DNA from: Oligoflexia bacterium
GTDB lineage: Bacteria > Bdellovibrionota > UBA1018 > CAIMNF01
DNA length: 33,887 bases
Direction: 5' to 3'
Assembly: GCA_903845155.1 (NCBI GenBank)
Contig: CAIMWN010000165.1
Span: 1-33,887 of the forward strand
Position numbers and translations under genes: made by a program. Below are positions 17,657 to 25,631 of the stretch, in pieces (position 1 is the first letter of the stretch; every line of letters begins with the position of its first letter). Below the pieces are notes generated by a model. The model saw nothing but the letters and a program-made list of their open reading frames with translations, was not told the origin of the DNA and made no database searches.

Positions 17657-17695
17657 TGTATAAAAGTGATATCAGTGTGATATCACTTTTATACA
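17657..17695. repeat. 18-bp perfect inverted repeat with twin TGATATCA cores
   Basis: TGTATAAAAGTGATATCA is followed by GTG and its exact reverse complement. Each arm contains the 8-bp palindrome TGATATCA (17667-17674 and 17678-17685), with centres 11 bp apart, one helical turn. It lies between the convergent ends of the secreted protein and the pseudouridine synthase, about 70 bases after the former. There is no following T-run, so it is not a typical terminator. It may be a bidirectional RNA hairpin or a site for a dimeric DNA-binding protein. Confidence 0.85.
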
Positions 17696-17795
17696 AACAA
17701 AAATATTCACTTACCGCTGGACGAATTTCCATTACTTTATCAGTCGTAAAAATGGCTGAGTTTGGAATTCAATGTCGCCATTTCGAGTAGAAACA

Positions 17796-18845
17796 TTATT
17801 TCTTTTTGAAAGTAATCGAACTACCTACTGGTGCTCTTCCAGCCTTACCGATAAACCCGCGTGCCGCAGAGGCCTTAGCATCTACCGCGTCGTTACGTTC
17901 ACCTGTTCTACGTACTTTTGCGTGTCTGGCATCATCGCGTCTTGCGCCATCCCGTTTTAAAGAATCTCGGCTCATGACTTTGTGTTGAGCAGCTTTTTCA
18001 TGAACTGTTTTTTCGATTACCTTTTTAGCAAGCTCTGGCTGGGCAAGCAAGGCCTCAACAGTAGATGCTTGAAGGCGCTTAAACATGCCTGGTTTAAGGT
18101 TGTCGGCAGAGATGTGCCCGATACCCACACGGGCCACTTTTTCTGGGAAAAACCCCTTGTTTTCGAAAAACTTACGCACATCGATTGCGCCCATTCCCTC
18201 AAAGGAAATTTCAATGAGCGAGTTCCGTGAGTAAGCAGCAGCAACGCGCACGTGGAAAGGATTCATAGAGCGCCCTTCGATACGGCCTCCGCGCGCAAGT
18301 TTTGCAATATCTTCTTGAGTAGGATGACGATCCACTTTTACATGGTAACGACGGATGATATCGGTTGATTTCAGGATTCTTTGGGTCATCTCTCCATCAT
18401 TCGTAAGGAGAATTGCGCCTTCACCGGTGAAATCCATGCGGCCCACGGTGAAGACTCGTTCTTTAATTTTTTTGTTAATAGCATCTTTGATGGTGGGGCG
18501 ACCTTCTTCGTCTTCATTCACCATGGCGATCACATTCTTCGGCTTATAAAAAAGGTAATATACCTTATGAGTCGCTGATTGGATAAGCTTGCCCTTCACT
18601 TTAATTGCGTCTTTACCGAGCTCGGCTTTATCGCCTAACTTCGCGATTTTTCCGTTGATGGTGACGAGTCCTTCAGTAATCAGTTTTTCAGCTTCACGGC
18701 GAGAAGCGATTCCGGCAAGCGCGATGATTTTTTGTACGCGGTCGCCTGTAGAGGGAAGTTGGCCCTCGAAGCCAGTAGATTTGGGTTTGCTTGCAGATTT
18801 AGATGGTGTCTTTGACGTCGATTTAGACGCAATTGATTCGGTCAT
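17796..18845 (-). CDS. RsuA/RluB-family rRNA pseudouridine synthase
   Basis: The 349-residue enzyme converts a specific rRNA uridine to pseudouridine. A 30-residue Ser/Lys/Thr-rich N-terminus precedes an S4 RNA-binding domain (about 34-85, with RVQKIIALAGIASRREAEKL). The catalytic domain has the nucleophile Asp138 in VGRMDFTGEG and the following ILLTNDGE. Where the family normally has EGRNRQVRRM, this protein has EGMGAIDVRKFF, an unusual change. The C-terminal 85 residues are Lys/Arg/Ala-rich and probably disordered, fitting rRNA binding. The gene stands alone between convergent and divergent neighbours. RluB is a likely assignment, but RluF or RsuA specificity cannot be excluded. Confidence 0.88.
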   Translation of the reverse strand: MTESIASKSTSKTPSKSASKPKSTGFEGQLPSTGDRVQKIIALAGIASRREAEKLITEGLVTINGKIAKLGDKAELGKDAIKVKGKLIQSATHKVYYLFYKPKNVIAMVNEDEEGRPTIKDAINKKIKERVFTVGRMDFTGEGAILLTNDGEMTQRILKSTDIIRRYHVKVDRHPTQEDIAKLARGGRIEGRSMNPFHVRVAAAYSRNSLIEISFEGMGAIDVRKFFENKGFFPEKVARVGIGHISADNLKPGMFKRLQASTVEALLAQPELAKKVIEKTVHEKAAQHKVMSRDSLKRDGARRDDARHAKVRRTGERNDAVDAKASAARGFIGKAGRAPVGSSITFKKK

Positions 18846-18879
18846 GATTTCCTTTCGCCCTACCGTCCCGGCAGTGCTG

Positions 18880-18897
18880 AACCCATGGCAATGGGTT
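18880..18897. promoter_or_regulatory. Short inverted repeat in the divergent region
   Basis: AACCCAT, GGCA and ATGGGTT form a perfect 7-bp stem about 35 bases upstream of the pseudouridine synthase ATG. On the + strand TTGTGTTT follows, which is too interrupted for a clear terminator. In the - strand leader it could be an operator or RNA structure. The rest of the 263-base divergent region shows nothing else I can name except the promoter at 19075. Confidence 0.35.
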
Positions 18898-19074
18898 TTG
18901 TGTTTAATGAAACGTTACTTTTGCACAAAATAGCCTTAAATGACAGAGAAAAACCTAGGTGTACACCGAGGCGGGGCCCCCATGCCATCTAAACCCAAGT
19001 AGAATACTTACAACGAAATACATTTAGTTGAGCAAGTGCAGATATTTGGAAGTGGTTTTAGTAAATAGCCATTG

Positions 19075-19103
19075 TTGAATATGCTGTGTAATCATGATAT
19101 AAA
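19075..19103 (+). promoter_or_regulatory. Putative promoter for the large secreted protein
   Basis: TTGAAT (19075-19080) and TATAAA (19098-19103) are 17 bases apart. The ATG starts at 19109, five bases after the -10, and no Shine-Dalgarno sequence is seen. Like the promoter at 8594, this arrangement suggests a leaderless transcript. Confidence 0.35.
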
Positions 19104-19108
19104 CAAGC

Positions 19109-21532
19109 ATGTTTGGTCGTGGCCTTTTTACTTATTTAATCGTCATTCTTTCTTCGTTTTCCGTCACTACTCAAGTTCGCGCCGACCAATGCAATGCGAT
19201 TATCTCAGTCGGAAAAAACAAAATATTGTCTAAGGCCACACTCGTTGATGCGCGCTTTACGCTCGACAGCAAGAAGACCGTTGCGATTGTAGCTCCTGCA
19301 ACAGCCGCAACACACGCCTCTCTTCTAATTACAGAAGTGGGAGCTCAAGCAGGGAAGACAATAGATCCCTTTGCGCGCGCTTCGTATCCGGGTGTGACAG
19401 TGCAGTTATCGACAGATGCGGCGTTCGCTCTTTTTACGCCACCCGCGAAATATCAATCGACTCCTGTTCTCTATGACGTACAAAACAAAAAATTTATTCA
19501 TCTCAAACTCTTTGCTCATGCAAAAGCCGCCAAAATTCTAAGGGACTCTAATACTATTATTGCAAAACTATCGGATAATTCGCTCGGGGTGTATTTCATC
19601 GACAGTGGTGAGAGTAATACGCTTCAGGTTTACCAAAGTTCATGGACATTTGCTGAAACCAAGAAATCAAACGTGATCCTCATTCGCTCGAAAAACGGTT
19701 ACTCAAGGGAAATCGATCTCAAAGTGGCGAGCGCGACCAAAACGCAGGCTCCCAGAAATTCGTATCATACTACGCAAAATGCCGCCCAAAACGTTGCTCC
19801 GGCCAACAAGACGGTTTCACCAGATGGGAGCAAGGTATTGACCTTTTATGCGGATACTTCGCGCTTGAGTGGCGGGACTTATGTACTTCAGGATTTGACT
19901 GAAATCTCTGTTGATTTGAAAGCTGCGCACATTTCAAACACAAATGTGGAGCAATATTATTCCGTCCTGGCCAAGCCAGGTGCTTTGAGCCTTCATAAGA
20001 ATGCTGGGGAAGTATTTTCGTTTTTTGAGTCTGGTCAGTTTCGACTGCACCAAGATTTGGCTCAGAAGTTACTACTCAATGTGCTCAGTGAATCTATTGG
20101 AATGTACGAGGCGCTCATAGCCCGTTACCCCGAGTTTGCCAGTGATCACTATTACTTCAAAGAAGAGATGAACTTGAAAATTGCACCTCGATGGAAAAAA
20201 GCGATCGTGGATTATCTAGATTATTTCGTGCTAATGCACGGTAATGCGAAAGACATCGTCGACGCTCTAAAATTTATTCGTCCACTTCATAACTACTTTA
20301 GACCACTTAGTGTTGCACAATTGGACACCTATTCGGGCGATCTGACTGAGTCGCTTGCGGATGCGGCCGATCTTGAGTTTACAGGAATTTTTAAATCCAT
20401 GATTTATAAATTCTGTGAAGAATACATTAACCCGATGTTTTGGATTCCACTTCATCCGGTAACGGACATTACCACTATCAAAACGCCCTTTCAGATTGAA
20501 CCCGTTATTCTTGGTACCGCGCCGATTAGTGGGGATAGGAGTACTAAAACTTCTTTCGGTTTTTACGCCAAACGTCTCCCCGTGATCGACATTCCGAAGG
20601 ATGCAAAAGCGGGGGATGTGATTGTAAAAAATAGCATCATTCCCTGGACTCAAGATGAACATCAATTAGAAGCACGCATGGATCTACAGGTCATCGACAA
20701 ATCCATTGACCCCGTCATTCCGCCTATTAAGAAATTTAATTACAAGCGTCTTTGGAAAGACAAAAAGCTTACGGGAATGGTGGTGGTGGGATCTAATTTA
20801 GTGGCTGAAGATAAATCCACCATCGAAGGCTACGAGGAATATTTCAAGCAGATGGGGTTTAAGTTTGAAGTGCAAAATACTTACACTAAAGATTTGAAAT
20901 CTTATTTCTCTGATAAAATCGCGAGCGGGGAAGTGGACTACTTTATTAAAGAAGCGCATTCGGATGGGGACGAGCGAAATTTATTTAGGATTAATACACG
21001 GGCAAAAATTGTCAAGGCTTGGGCCATGAGGGAAAATGGGTATCAGGAAGTGGTCTACTTGGTGATTCCGACTAAATCTTACGTAGACCAATATGATGAT
21101 CCTGCAAACACGGTAGAGATCACGAATGATGAGTTTGGTAAGATGATTGAAGCCCGCGAAAAAGCAAAACAACCACCCCTGGTTTATTTGAATGCGAGCT
21201 GCTGGTCAGTAAGCAAAATGATCAATGAAATTGAAAGTGCTTATTCGAAAGACCTCATTGAGATTCCGTCAACCATGCCGGTCGATATGTTTGAGAATAA
21301 GCCGAGTAATGCAGAGTATGGATTCTTGACTGGTTTTAGGGCGGGTGAAACGATGAGTAGGATTCGGATGCGAATGCGGATGAACCCTGACTATGTGCAT
21401 GCCACCGGGAATACTTTTTTACTCCCCGATGATCCTGAAATTAAAACACTGGTGAATGATGTGCTGAAGCCACCTGTAAAAATTAACGTGATTCTTACCA
21501 AAGATGGTAAGGCTTATTCAATTGATGAATAG
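19109..21532 (+). CDS. Large secreted protein, possible clan CD-like C-terminal domain
   Basis: The 807-residue product starts with a signal peptide (about 1-25, ending VRA). Residues 30-330 are strand-rich and may form a repeated beta domain. The middle (about 330-540) is largely helical. The C-terminal part alternates strands and helices: TGMVVVGSNL, a helix GYEEYFKQMGFKFEV, a strand ending at His617 (DYFIKEAHSDGD), and a strand ending at Cys698 (PLVYLNASCWS). A histidine then a cysteine, each just after a core strand, is the pattern of clan CD cysteine peptidases (caspase, gingipain, clostripain). This is my inference; I recognise no named family over the full length. It is flanked by a divergent and a convergent gene, so it is probably monocistronic. 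Confidence 0.8.
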   Translation: MFGRGLFTYLIVILSSFSVTTQVRADQCNAIISVGKNKILSKATLVDARFTLDSKKTVAIVAPATAATHASLLITEVGAQAGKTIDPFARASYPGVTVQLSTDAAFALFTPPAKYQSTPVLYDVQNKKFIHLKLFAHAKAAKILRDSNTIIAKLSDNSLGVYFIDSGESNTLQVYQSSWTFAETKKSNVILIRSKNGYSREIDLKVASATKTQAPRNSYHTTQNAAQNVAPANKTVSPDGSKVLTFYADTSRLSGGTYVLQDLTEISVDLKAAHISNTNVEQYYSVLAKPGALSLHKNAGEVFSFFESGQFRLHQDLAQKLLLNVLSESIGMYEALIARYPEFASDHYYFKEEMNLKIAPRWKKAIVDYLDYFVLMHGNAKDIVDALKFIRPLHNYFRPLSVAQLDTYSGDLTESLADAADLEFTGIFKSMIYKFCEEYINPMFWIPLHPVTDITTIKTPFQIEPVILGTAPISGDRSTKTSFGFYAKRLPVIDIPKDAKAGDVIVKNSIIPWTQDEHQLEARMDLQVIDKSIDPVIPPIKKFNYKRLWKDKKLTGMVVVGSNLVAEDKSTIEGYEEYFKQMGFKFEVQNTYTKDLKSYFSDKIASGEVDYFIKEAHSDGDERNLFRINTRAKIVKAWAMRENGYQEVVYLVIPTKSYVDQYDDPANTVEITNDEFGKMIEAREKAKQPPLVYLNASCWSVSKMINEIESAYSKDLIEIPSTMPVDMFENKPSNAEYGFLTGFRAGETMSRIRMRMRMNPDYVHATGNTFLLPDDPEIKTLVNDVLKPPVKINVILTKDGKAYSIDE

Positions 21533-21542
21533 GGTAAGTAGG

Positions 21543-21610
21543 GGGCACTGAAGATTACTTATCTGTATTCAGAAAACTGTTACCAGTGCCCTGAATCTTT
21601 AGTCTTCAGT
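21543..21610. other. Overlapping alternative hairpins between convergent genes
   Basis: GGGCACTG (21543-21550) can pair with CAGTGCCC (21584-21591). ACTGAAGA (21547-21554) can pair instead with TCTTCAGT (21603-21610). The two pairings share ACTG and exclude each other. They lie between the ends of the secreted protein gene and scpB, so they may act as a folded termination region. Neither has a following T-run. Confidence 0.35.
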
Positions 21611-21612
21611 TC

Positions 21613-23022
21613 TCAATTTTCGCTGAGTGTAGAAATCTGCTTCAACTCTTCTTCAGTAAATTGCACTTCATTACTCAAATGGGCATCGTCTGCAAGTACT
21701 GCAATTTCTTCTTCTGAATCCAACTCTTCAGTTACGATGACTTCGCCACCGCTTGTTGCTTGCTTAAAATTGAACTCACGGGTGAGGATTTCGTCTGCAT
21801 CCGCTCCGCTGATTCCTTCCGCAGCTAATTGTTTTTGTCGCTCAAGGTAAGGCGTTGAGATATCGATTGCCTTTACGCGGTCTCTGATGTCTTGAAGGAT
21901 GAGTTCATCTTCTTTAGAACTGTATTCGAGGTGATTCGATTCTGTGCTCATTTGATGAACCATTTTGCGCATTTGAATCACGCGTGGATCTTCTTCGCCT
22001 TCTTCGAGGGCAGCCATTTGTGGAACCATCGCTTCAATTTCATGAAGTGGAGGAAGGGCTTTGAGGTCCATCAGGCCGAACACTTCGAGGAAAATATCGG
22101 TGGTGGTGTAAATCATCGGGCGACCTGCGGCTTCAGAGCGGCCGTTCACTTCAATGAGTTTGCGGTCAAGAAGGGTGCGGATAAAATGAGAAGAATCTAC
22201 GCCGCGAACTTGGTCGATGTCATCCTTGGTGCAAGGTTGTTTATAAGAAACGATGGTGAGCGTTTCCATCGCGCCACGAGAGAGACGTTGAACTTGAACT
22301 TTTGCAAGCTTCCGAAGAAGGGGGGCTTTTGAGGGCTTCGTTCTTAACTGATATCCGCCAGCAATTTCGGCAACTTCAAAACCATGAAGAGGAGCTGCAA
22401 ATTGGAGTTTGAGACCTTCAATGGCTTCCAAAAATGGTGCGTCTTCGGCTTCGGTCATTTCAAGCATATCTTTTAACTTTTTAAGACTGACGGGACGATC
22501 CGAGTAAAAAAGTAGCGCTTCGATACATGATTGTAAGTCTTCGAGATTGTAATTACCCTCTTCGTCCATTTGGGGAAGTGCTGCTTTTAATTCGAGCGCT
22601 TCTTCACTCATCTCTTCAACTTCAATGCTTTCTTCTTCCGCTTCGGCGGCAACGATCGTTTCAAGAAGTGTGTCTTCTGCAACCATTGACTCATTCATCT
22701 CGAGCATTTCAGAGGAAATATCCTTCGCTACTTTCTTCGCGAGCTTTTGGTATTCCTTCAATTGTGCTTTTTCCTCTTTATCCATTGAAGAGGCAATTTT
22801 CTCTAAATCATCATTACTGTCTTGCTCAGTGAAATCAGAAAGGACGTCCTTTTTCAATTCTGGATCATTATCCATTTCCTCACGAATGAGATCAGCTTCG
22901 TCATTTAACTCTTCATTTTGAGCTCTTTTAAGAGCGCCAATATCAATCACGCTAGAACCGGGCACGAAGGCGACCATTTCGTCTGCCGAATTGTCTGCTG
23001 AGTGATTTTTGTTCTTTTTCAT
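21613..23022 (-). CDS. scpB: Segregation and condensation protein ScpB with long acidic extensions
   Basis: ScpB binds ScpA and the SMC ATPase to form the bacterial condensin that loads at replication origins. The recognisable double winged-helix core is at about 158-330, with LEDLQSCIEALLFYSDRPVS, ETLTIVSYKQPCTKDDIDQV and EVNGRSEAAGRPMIYTTTD. Typical ScpB is near 190 residues; this one has 469. It has an N-terminal acidic, coiled-coil-prone region of about 155 residues and a C-terminal acidic tail of about 135 residues. Its ATG overlaps the scpA stop by four bases (ATGA), so the pair is translationally coupled. The extensions are in frame and share the local codon use, so they are unlikely to be an artefact. 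Confidence 0.93.
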   Translation of the reverse strand: MKKNKNHSADNSADEMVAFVPGSSVIDIGALKRAQNEELNDEADLIREEMDNDPELKKDVLSDFTEQDSNDDLEKIASSMDKEEKAQLKEYQKLAKKVAKDISSEMLEMNESMVAEDTLLETIVAAEAEEESIEVEEMSEEALELKAALPQMDEEGNYNLEDLQSCIEALLFYSDRPVSLKKLKDMLEMTEAEDAPFLEAIEGLKLQFAAPLHGFEVAEIAGGYQLRTKPSKAPLLRKLAKVQVQRLSRGAMETLTIVSYKQPCTKDDIDQVRGVDSSHFIRTLLDRKLIEVNGRSEAAGRPMIYTTTDIFLEVFGLMDLKALPPLHEIEAMVPQMAALEEGEEDPRVIQMRKMVHQMSTESNHLEYSSKEDELILQDIRDRVKAIDISTPYLERQKQLAAEGISGADADEILTREFNFKQATSGGEVIVTEELDSEEEIAVLADDAHLSNEVQFTEEELKQISTLSEN

Positions 23023-23843
23023 TTTACGAGTTCTCCTGTGCGCACATATTCAAAACCGGAAGCCTGACGAGCGTCGAAATCAAGTAAGAGTTCGACGAGT
23101 TCAATATAAATAGGATCAAATGTTTTTTCTTGATGAATCTTTACTTTTTTGAGGCGTGAAAGCTCTAAAGAAGCAAGGAATGCCACGACCCATTCGCCAC
23201 GGGTTTCGGTATCGGCCACCAAGTCTTTCAGGCAGGTGAGTTTGTCAGGAGTAAGTTTTGCTGCAAACTCGCGAATCTTTTCAGCAAGAGAAACCGTCTC
23301 TTTTTTCATCACGATGCGCGCGCGACGTTGCTCACGAATGAGTAAGTCTTGATAAGTGGTCGCGAGTTGGGTGACGTTCATTTCTTTCCAAATTTTTTCT
23401 ACGGGCGGGCGCTTGTTAGGACGATTAAAAACGTCATCGCCCAAATAATCGCGGGCAGCTAAATGGCCGGCCATTTCTAAATAACGTTGGCGATTGAGGA
23501 GTTGTTGAACGAGCTCTTCTTGAGTGAGGGGAAGGGCCAGTTCATCGGCAGTTTTAAGCTCATCATCGTCCTTGGGCATCAGTGCCTTACTCTTCCAAAG
23601 AATCAAGGTGGCTGCCATCAAAAGGAACTCAGACGCGACATCAAAATTCATCTCGCCCATGAGTTTTAGGGTATTTAAGTATTGATCGGTAATCCGAGAA
23701 ATCGAGACGGTTGAAATATCGAGCTCTTGGCTTTGAATCAAATAGAGGAGTAAATCGAGTGGTCCTTCAAACTGCTCAAGACGGATCGTAAAGTTCGAGC
23801 GCGAAGGTGTAATTGCGGTGCTGTCTACAGGTGTCATGCTCAT
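23019..23843 (-). CDS. scpA: Segregation and condensation protein ScpA
   Basis: This kleisin subunit bridges the SMC heads in condensin. The conserved N-terminus FEGPLDLLLYLIQSQELDIS binds the SMC neck, the middle contains ASEFLLMAATLILWKSKALM, and the C-terminal winged helix carries VVAFLASLELSRLKKVKI. The product is about 274 residues, normal for the family. The ATG at 23843 is preferred; a longer frame could begin at TTG 23861, overlapping the end of trpS by 14 bases, and ATG 23837 is also possible. No clear Shine-Dalgarno site is present, consistent with coupling to trpS. The order trpS-scpA-scpB is a compact - strand operon. Confidence 0.95.
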   Translation of the reverse strand: MSMTPVDSTAITPSRSNFTIRLEQFEGPLDLLLYLIQSQELDISTVSISRITDQYLNTLKLMGEMNFDVASEFLLMAATLILWKSKALMPKDDDELKTADELALPLTQEELVQQLLNRQRYLEMAGHLAARDYLGDDVFNRPNKRPPVEKIWKEMNVTQLATTYQDLLIREQRRARIVMKKETVSLAEKIREFAAKLTPDKLTCLKDLVADTETRGEWVVAFLASLELSRLKKVKIHQEKTFDPIYIELVELLLDFDARQASGFEYVRTGELVK

Positions 23844-23847
23844 GACG

Positions 23848-24849
23848 CTATTGTCGAACAAAACCCACGCGTTTGTAAACCTCGTTTAGAAGAATTTGCG
23901 CGCGTCTCTTTGCCTCCTCACGGCCTGCTTTCAGGATTTGGTCTAAATAGTCTCGATCTTTTAGGATTTCAGCTGTTTTTTCGCGAATTGGACGGATAGC
24001 GTTGATCGCTACGTTCGCCGTGTCAATTTTGAGATAACCGTACTGTTTTCCGATATATCGATTAAGCACTGTGTCATAGTCTTCATTCAGGAATGACGCC
24101 TGAATCTGAATCAGATTCTTGATCCCATTGGATTGGTTTTCAGCGCTCACTTCGGTCCCTGAGTCTGTTACCGCGCGCTTAAACTTCTTTTCAATCTCTT
24201 TGTCTGAATCATTTAAAAAGACGGTGGCTCCCGCAAGTGGGTCTGATTTCGACATCTTATTTTCTGGATCTTGAAGGCTCATGACGCGGGCGCCTGTTTT
24301 TTGAATCATCGGATCGGGCACAGTGAATAGAGGTCCGTATGCATTGTTCATGCGCTCCGCAAGGTCGCGCGCGAGTTCTAGATGTTGTTTCTGATCCTCT
24401 CCGACCGGCACATATTGCGTGCCATATAGTAGAATATCAGCGGCCATCAATACAGGATAAATAAAGAGGCCAGTAGGAATGTGCGCTCCATGTTTTTGAC
24501 TTTTGTCTTTGTATTGAGTCATGCGGGACAACTCGCCCATGCTGCTATTGCAAGTCAGTATCCATGCGAGCTCCAAATGCTCAGGCACCTGTGACTGAAT
24601 AAACAGAATCGCTTTCTTTGGGTCAATACCACACGCGATGTAATTCGCTATGGCTTGATAAGTATTCTCCCGAAGCTCAGCAGGATCCTGTTTTACGGTG
24701 ATGGAGTGAAGGTCGACTGCAAAGAAAATGCACTGATATTGATCGAGGAGCGGCACCCAGTTTTTGATGGCACCTAAATAATTTCCGATGTGAGGGCTGT
24801 TCGTGGGTTGAACTGCTGAGAGCACAATTTTTTTTGTCGATGAAGTCAT
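23848..24849 (-). CDS. trpS: Tryptophanyl-tRNA synthetase TrpS
   Basis: This 333-residue class I aminoacyl-tRNA synthetase charges tRNA-Trp. The HIGH-type motif is PTNSPHIGNYLGA at 15-27 and the KMSKS motif is at 198-202. Tryptophan-pocket wording such as YPVLMAADILLY and PVGEDQKQHLELARD is present. Length matches the bacterial enzyme. GAGGAT precedes the ATG at 24849. It is in line with the M50 protease gene upstream (about 49 bases) and scpA downstream (a few bases), so it is probably co-transcribed. Confidence 0.97.
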   Translation of the reverse strand: MTSSTKKIVLSAVQPTNSPHIGNYLGAIKNWVPLLDQYQCIFFAVDLHSITVKQDPAELRENTYQAIANYIACGIDPKKAILFIQSQVPEHLELAWILTCNSSMGELSRMTQYKDKSQKHGAHIPTGLFIYPVLMAADILLYGTQYVPVGEDQKQHLELARDLAERMNNAYGPLFTVPDPMIQKTGARVMSLQDPENKMSKSDPLAGATVFLNDSDKEIEKKFKRAVTDSGTEVSAENQSNGIKNLIQIQASFLNEDYDTVLNRYIGKQYGYLKIDTANVAINAIRPIREKTAEILKDRDYLDQILKAGREEAKRRAQILLNEVYKRVGFVRQ

Positions 24850-24898
24850 TTCTTATCCTCTATTATCATTTCATTGCACCGAAATTGCATGATCGCCT

Positions 24899-25585
24899 TT
24901 AAAGCGGGACACCGACGAGCCATGCTGCAAAAACGAGTGTGGCATTTCCTAGAAACATAATGGGCCCGCTTAAGTAGGAGATCGCTCCGGTAAACATTAG
25001 CCCCAGTAAAATATAAACACTGAATTGCGAAAGGCGCTCGTATTTTTGCATTGCTGAATACGAGAGAAAACTTTCAATGATTTTACTGCCATCTAAAGGG
25101 GGAATGGGAAGGAGGTTAAAGAATCCAAGGCCATAATTAATAAAAATACCGTACTGAAGCATGGTGGTGAATTCTTTAAAAAAGATAAACTCGGGCGTAG
25201 AGTACCGAACCATCAAGCACAAGGTGATCGAGCACATCATTGCCATGATTGCATTGGCTAGGGGGCCGGCAAATGAAACCCAAAAAAGTCCGGGCCTGAA
25301 TTTCTTAAAACGGCGTGGATCAATCGGTACGGGGCGCGCCCAGCCGAAAAATAAGTTAGTACCGGTGGCCATGCTGAGCAGCGGGAATACTACTGTTCCA
25401 ATAGGGTCAAGATGTGGCATTGGGTTTAAGGTCAAGCGACCGGAATCTTTCGCAGTGCTATCGCCCCAAAGGTTGGCCATAAAACCATGACCAAACTCAT
25501 GGCCAACCACCGCCATTAAAAATGGAACAAACTGATATCCAACTCGTTGTATGCCTTCTTGTAATCCGTGACTCATTCCATCCAT
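24899..25585 (-). CDS. Site-2-protease-like M50 family membrane metalloprotease
   Basis: This integral membrane zinc protease of about 228 residues has the zinc-binding HEFGH at 29-33 in the first hydrophobic helix and the third ligand region NLLPIPPLDG at 157-166. Four to five membrane segments are visible. It lacks the PDZ domain of RseP, so it belongs to the short group resembling SpoIVFB or the uncharacterised M50 proteins common beside scpA and trpS. The start is placed at ATG 25585; a longer frame would begin at TTG 25603, and ATG 25576 has GGATGG upstream. Its substrate is unknown. It lies 46 bases after xerD on the same strand. Confidence 0.9.
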   Translation of the reverse strand: MDGMSHGLQEGIQRVGYQFVPFLMAVVGHEFGHGFMANLWGDSTAKDSGRLTLNPMPHLDPIGTVVFPLLSMATGTNLFFGWARPVPIDPRRFKKFRPGLFWVSFAGPLANAIMAMMCSITLCLMVRYSTPEFIFFKEFTTMLQYGIFINYGLGFFNLLPIPPLDGSKIIESFLSYSAMQKYERLSQFSVYILLGLMFTGAISYLSGPIMFLGNATLVFAAWLVGVPL

Positions 25586-25631
25586 GTTAAGAAAATAGCA
25601 CAAATTGGTAGAAATTGAACTTCCAGATTCA

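Noticed and set aside
21892-22332. 146-residue + strand open frame inside scpB
   Set aside because: It is antisense to the conserved ScpB core, with no recognisable domain.
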